Of a stretch of 64,000 nt of DNA, positions 60,710 through 64,000 are shown piece by piece. A program made the translations under genes and the position numbers. The stretch is taken from assembly GCF_003070885.1 (NCBI RefSeq), contig NZ_CP028913.1, forward strand, positions 1,054,001 to 1,118,000. Direction: 5' to 3'. Position 1 is the first letter of the stretch. Each line of letters starts with the position of its first letter. The notes below the pieces were generated by a model. That model had not been told where the DNA came from, searched no databases, and saw only the letters and a list, made by a program, of their open reading frames with translations. Source of the DNA: Agromyces badenianii (GTDB taxonomy: Bacteria; Actinomycetota; Actinomycetes; Actinomycetales; Microbacteriaceae).

Positions 60710-61693
60710 TCAGCGCCGCCTCGGGGTCTGCGAGAGCTCGTTGCGCAGCACCACGGTGCGCGGCGGGCCGCCCTCGCCCGCGATGCGACCGAGCAGCATC
60801 GACGCGGCGGTCCTGCCCATCGCGCGTGCCGGCACATGCACGACGGTCATGCCGGCGGGGGCGAACGCGGCGAAGGGCAGATCGCCGAACGCCGCGAAGC
60901 CGAACGACTCGGGCGTGAGCCCGGCGGAGTAGAGCGCTTGAAGGGCGCCGACGCTCATGAGGTTGTTCGCCACGAAGACGGCGTCAGGTGGTTCTGGCAG
61001 CGCGAGCAGAGCCTGCATCGCGGCGCGACCGCCGTCGACGCGATAGTCGGCGGGGGCGAGCAATCGCTCGTCGACCACGAGTCCGCCCGCTCGCAGGGCG
61101 TCGCGCCAGCCGTCGGTGCGGTGCTGGGCGGTCTCGACATCACTCGGGCCGGTGATGCATCCGATCCTCGTGAAGCCGTGCGCCACGAGCGCGGCCGTCG
61201 CGGCCGCACCGCCGGCGCGGTTGTCGACCATGACGGCGTCGATGTCGAGCCCGTGCGGGCCGCGGTCGACGGCCACCACGGGGCGCGAGCGGGAGAGCAG
61301 CGGATGCAGGTCGCTGTCGTCGCTCGCCGCGGCGATGATGACGCCGGCCATGTTCTCGAGCACCGCGATGTCGATGTACTTCGCCTCTTTCGCGACGTCT
61401 TCGTCGGAATTGCAGAGCACGACCGAGTACCCGGCCGCACGTGCCGCGTCTTCGACGCCGCGCGCGAGCGAGGTGAAGAAGGGGTTCTCGATATCGGGGA
61501 TGATGAGGGCGATCACCTCGCTGAGCCGGCGGCGCAGCGTGCGGGCCGCGCGGTTCGGCGTGTACGCCAGGTGGTCGGCGGCGTCGCGCACGAGTTTCGC
61601 CTTCTCGGCCGAGACGCTCGTGCCGTTGAAGACTCGTGAAACGGTCGCCGGCGACACCCCGGCGAGGCGCGCGACCTCGTAGATGGTGGCCAC
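60710..61693 (-). CDS. LacI-family transcriptional regulator
   Basis: A 327-residue repressor: N-terminal HTH (TIYEVARLAGVSPATVSRVFNG), hinge (YTPNRAARTLRRRLSEV) and a sugar-binding domain (ALIIPDIENPFFTSLARGVE). The GTG start gives the normal LacI beginning and has GGGGG before it. No sugar gene is next to it. Three operator-like palindromes lie in the 493-base region upstream, between it and aspA. Its inducer is unknown. Confidence 0.93.
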   Translation of the reverse strand: MATIYEVARLAGVSPATVSRVFNGTSVSAEKAKLVRDAADHLAYTPNRAARTLRRRLSEVIALIIPDIENPFFTSLARGVEDAARAAGYSVVLCNSDEDVAKEAKYIDIAVLENMAGVIIAAASDDSDLHPLLSRSRPVVAVDRGPHGLDIDAVMVDNRAGGAAATAALVAHGFTRIGCITGPSDVETAQHRTDGWRDALRAGGLVVDERLLAPADYRVDGGRAAMQALLALPEPPDAVFVANNLMSVGALQALYSAGLTPESFGFAAFGDLPFAAFAPAGMTVVHVPARAMGRTAASMLLGRIAGEGGPPRTVVLRNELSQTPRRR

Positions 61694-61767
61694 GTCATCC
61701 CCCGTTCTGCATGTCGACCCGGTTCGTTCACCGCCGGCGGCTCTCCCTGCTGTGAACCCTACTTCGC

Positions 61768-61781
61768 TGAAATCGATTGCA
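61768..61781. promoter_or_regulatory. LacI-type operator-like site 1
   Basis: TGAAATCGATTGCA, symmetrical at all but one position pair, around a CG centre as is standard for LacI-family sites. It lies 75 bases upstream of the lacI start. Confidence 0.6.
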
Positions 61782-61875
61782 TGGGGCAGGCGGACGGCGT
61801 CGTCGAAAGCTCTCGCCGTATTTCGCGGAAAGACGCCTCGCCGTCGGACGGCGCGTGTTCGACCAGTCGGCGATG

Positions 61876-61889
61876 CGAAAGCGATTTCG
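61876..61889. promoter_or_regulatory. LacI-type operator-like site 2
   Basis: CGAAAGCGATTTCG, with perfect outer arms CGAAA/TTTCG around the GCGA centre. Confidence 0.5.
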
Positions 61890-61943
61890 TCTGTGCTCGC
61901 GAATCAGGCATCGCCATGCCCGTGCATCGCCGGAAGTCGCGCC

Positions 61944-61957
61944 CGAAATCGATTGCG
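61944..61957. promoter_or_regulatory. LacI-type operator-like site 3
   Basis: CGAAATCGATTGCG. It shares the 12-base core GAAATCGATTGC with site 1. Confidence 0.55.
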
Positions 61958-62186
61958 GCGCGCGCGGCCCGAATCCGGGAACGGCGTGCCGCAGAGCGAG
62001 GCCGAACTCGAGACGATCCGATCGATGACGACCCGGGAACGGACGGATCGCGTCCGTGGCGGGTCGTTCGCGGCGATAAGCTCGATGGTGAGATCGAGCG
62101 CGGTGAACCCCCGCGCTGACCCATGGCGATGGAGCCGGCTGCGGTGGCGGCGACGCCCACTCGAGCACGACTCCGTGGAGGAAGAG

Positions 62187-63704
62187 ATGCACGAGCCCGA
62201 GATCACCGACGACACGTACACCGACCCGACGCTCGTCACCGTCGGGGTGACCGGCGCACAGCCGCCGACTCGCACCGAGACCGACTCGCTCGGCTCGGTC
62301 GAGGTGCCGGCCGATGCGTACTGGGGCGTGCACACGATGCGCGCGCTCGAGAACTTTCCGATCTCGAAGCGCCCGATCTCGGTCTACCCCGACCTCATCG
62401 TCGCGCTCGCCTCGGTCAAGCAGGCCGCCGCCCGAGCCAACCGCGAGGTCGGAGTGCTCACCGAGCAGAAGGCCGCTCTGATCGACGAGGCCTGCCAGCG
62501 CATCATCGACGGCGAGCTGCACGACGAGTTCGTGGTCGGCGTGATCCAGGGCGGGGCCGGCACCTCGACGAACATGAACGCCAACGAGGTCATCGCCAAC
62601 CTCGCTCTCGAGATCGCCGGCTACCCCAAGGGCCGCTACGACGTGCTGCACCCGATCGACGATGTCAATCGCAGCCAGTCGACGAATGACACCTACCCGA
62701 CCGCGCTCAAGCTCGCGATGACCTTCTCGCTGACCACGATGCTGCGCGAGCTCGACCTGCTGCGCGTCTCGTTCGGCCGCAAGGGCCACGAGTTCCACGA
62801 GGTGCTCAAGGTCGGTCGCACCCAGTTGCAGGACGCCGTGCCGATGACGCTCGGGCAGGAGTTCCACGGCTTCGCGACGACCCTCGGCGAAGACCACGAG
62901 CGACTCAGCGAGACCATCAAGCTGCTGTCGGAGGTCAACCTCGGAGCGACCGCGATCGGCACCGGCATCACCGCGGATCCCGGCTATGCCGCGGCCGCCG
63001 TGCGGCACCTCAGCGCGATCACCGGTCTACCCCTCGAGTCGGCACCCGACCTGATCGAGGCGACGAGCGACACCGGCGTGTTCATGACGTTCTCGAGCGC
63101 GCTGAAGCGCAGCGCGATCAAGCTCTCGAAGATCTGCAACGACCTGCGCCTGCTGTCGTCGGGGCCCCAGGCCGGATTCGGCGAGATCAACCTGCCGCCG
63201 CGACAGGCCGGGTCGAGCATCATGCCCGGCAAGGTGAACCCCGTCATTCCCGAGGCGGTCAGCCAGGTCGCCTACGCGGTGGCCGGGGCGGATGTCACGG
63301 TGATGATGGCGGCCGAGAGCGGCCAGTTGCAGTTGAACGCGTTCGAACCGGTCATCGCGCACTCGCTGCTGCAGTCGATCACGTGGATGCGACAGGCGTG
63401 CTGGACCCTGCGGGTCAACTGCGTCGACGGCATCACGCCGAACTACGAGCGGCTCGGCGCCATGGTCGCCTCGAGCGTCGGTGTCATCACGGCGCTCATC
63501 CCGTTCATCGGCTACACCGAGGCATCCACGATCGCCAAGCTCGCGCTGAAGACGGGCCGACCCGTCGCCGATCTCGTCGTCGAGGCGAATCTCATGAGCC
63601 GGGAGGCCGTGATCGCCCAGTTGCAGCCCTCGAAGCTCTCGGGCATTCGTCCGATCACGATGGCGATCCCGCTCATCGACCTGCAGGGTGAGCCGTCGGA
63701 GTGA
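62187..63704 (+). CDS. aspA: Aspartate ammonia-lyase
   Basis: A 505-residue member of the fumarase/aspartase superfamily that would convert aspartate to fumarate and ammonia. Signature GSSIMPGKVNP begins at residue 342; QGGAGTSTNMNANEVIANLALE and RSQSTNDTYPTALKLA are the other two active-site regions. NPVIPEAVSQVAYAVAG after the signature fits aspartase better than fumarase. An N-terminal extension of about 35 residues precedes the core. The start at 62187 is chosen because GGAGG lies 6-10 bases before it; further upstream the frame is not protein-like. It has a private region with LacI-type sites upstream. Confidence 0.9.
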   Translation: MHEPEITDDTYTDPTLVTVGVTGAQPPTRTETDSLGSVEVPADAYWGVHTMRALENFPISKRPISVYPDLIVALASVKQAAARANREVGVLTEQKAALIDEACQRIIDGELHDEFVVGVIQGGAGTSTNMNANEVIANLALEIAGYPKGRYDVLHPIDDVNRSQSTNDTYPTALKLAMTFSLTTMLRELDLLRVSFGRKGHEFHEVLKVGRTQLQDAVPMTLGQEFHGFATTLGEDHERLSETIKLLSEVNLGATAIGTGITADPGYAAAAVRHLSAITGLPLESAPDLIEATSDTGVFMTFSSALKRSAIKLSKICNDLRLLSSGPQAGFGEINLPPRQAGSSIMPGKVNPVIPEAVSQVAYAVAGADVTVMMAAESGQLQLNAFEPVIAHSLLQSITWMRQACWTLRVNCVDGITPNYERLGAMVASSVGVITALIPFIGYTEASTIAKLALKTGRPVADLVVEANLMSREAVIAQLQPSKLSGIRPITMAIPLIDLQGEPSE

Positions 63705-63715
63705 AGCTCGCGCGA

Positions 63716-63748
63716 CGCGCGGTGCCCGGCTACGCCGGGCGCCGCGCG
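63716..63748. terminator. Terminator between convergent aspA and hydrolase genes
   Basis: A 15-base stem (CGCGCGGTGCCCGGC, one T-G pair) with a TAC loop, 11 bases after the aspA stop and 10 before the end of the minus-strand gene. Confidence 0.75.
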
Positions 63749-63758
63749 GTCGGCAGGC

Positions 63759-64000
63759 TCAGACGACCCGGCAGTGGGTCGTCAGCGAGCCGATGCCCTC
63801 GATCGTCACGGTGACGGTCGAGCCGTCGCACAGGAAGACCTGCGGGTTGCGAGAGTAGCCCGCGCCGCCGGGGCTGCCGGTGGAGATGAGCGTGCCGGCC
63901 GGGATCGTCGCCGAGCGCGAGAGGTACGAGATGATCTCGGCGACCCCGCGCACCATCTCGCTGGTCGAGGCGTCTTGCAGGATGCGGCCGTCGAGGTTCG
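63759..64000 (-). CDS. Fumarylacetoacetate hydrolase family protein (N-terminal part outside window)
   Basis: The last 80 codons of a FAA hydrolase family enzyme; the rest lies beyond the window end and the frame is open to base 64000. Visible are LDGRILQDASTSEMVRGVAE, SATIPAGTLISTGSPGGAGY and the C-terminal VTIEGIGSLTTHCRVV. The family cleaves carbon-carbon bonds in fumarylacetoacetate and related oxo acids, or acts on acylpyruvates, using a metal. The metal ligands lie in the missing half, so the substrate cannot be narrowed. Confidence 0.88.
   Translation of the reverse strand, partial: NLDGRILQDASTSEMVRGVAEIISYLSRSATIPAGTLISTGSPGGAGYSRNPQVFLCDGSTVTVTIEGIGSLTTHCRVV

Larger units (their letters stand above)
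61694..62186. other. Non-coding region between lacI and aspA
   Basis: A 493-base gap. It holds three LacI-type palindromes (61768, 61876, 61944) and no frame that looks coding; the open frame leading into aspA there is Arg-rich and lacks family similarity. A GATAAGCT sequence about 110 bases before aspA could be a -10, but no -35 is convincing. Its local base composition is more varied than in the neighbouring genes. Confidence 0.6.

Noticed and set aside
61683..62186. N-terminal extension of aspA reaching back to 61683
   Set aside because: The added 168 residues would be Arg/Ser-rich with no family similarity, while GGAGG precedes the ATG at 62187 and that start gives a normal length.

Overview
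The window is high-GC actinobacterial DNA from a free-living member of the Microbacteriaceae, perhaps an Agromyces-like organism. The assignment rests on the strong GAC/CTC/GTC codon bias, the abundance of GTG starts, leaderless promoters with a TAnnnT box 6-7 bases before the start codon, the many GGATGCC/GGCATCC words, and the gene order nusA-ylxR-infB-rbfA ... truB-ribF. The genus is a guess. I found no rRNA, tRNA, CRISPR array, prophage or insertion sequence.

Layout. 1-2 kb: a cut-off DesK/NarL-type two-component pair and a small SHOCT protein. 2-3.3 kb: an LtrA membrane protein. 3.4-15.9 kb: a catabolic regulon made of a thiolase transcribed leftwards and, rightwards, a Liv/HAAT-type ABC importer (binding protein, two ATPases, two permeases), an acyl-CoA synthetase, a TetR regulator, a 3-hydroxybutyrate-type dehydrogenase, two alpha/beta hydrolases and both subunits of a succinyl-CoA:3-ketoacid CoA-transferase. 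Together these would import a small acid or ester, hydrolyse or activate it, oxidise it to acetoacetate and split it to acetyl-CoA. An inverted repeat in the divergent promoter region is the obvious TetR operator. 15.9-18.6 kb: a rearranged stretch in which a YihY/BrkB gene lies between two partial copies of a hydrolase-tail plus lipoprotein module.

18.6-38.4 kb is mostly housekeeping: ispG, an RNB-domain RNase, proS, phoX (with a PHO-box-like repeat), nusA, ylxR, infB, rbfA, a frameshifted mutY, a uridine-kinase-like gene, a repeat-rich LAXTG surface protein, panE, truB, two small membrane proteins and ribF. 38.4-46 kb: an MFS transporter, then a SorC-type regulator with a deoC-aldehyde dehydrogenase-half aldehyde dehydrogenase operon, and an NAD(P)-binding DUF2867 protein. 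46-49.4 kb: a macrodomain gene and a CsoR-like repressor facing a copper P-type ATPase across a shared operator. 49.4-64 kb: a DUF2207 protein, a SNF2-type helicase, pfkA with a Nudix hydrolase, a Pit phosphate transporter with a small partner, two nucleobase permeases facing each other, a LacI regulator with three operator-like sites, aspA, and a cut-off fumarylacetoacetate-hydrolase family gene.

The observations most worth following up are the 3-hydroxybutyrate-type import and catabolism regulon, the duplication around the YihY gene, the broken mutY, the five exact 70-residue repeats of the LAXTG protein, the half aldehyde dehydrogenase without catalytic residues, the C-H-H variant of CsoR, and the widespread leaderless promoter layout.
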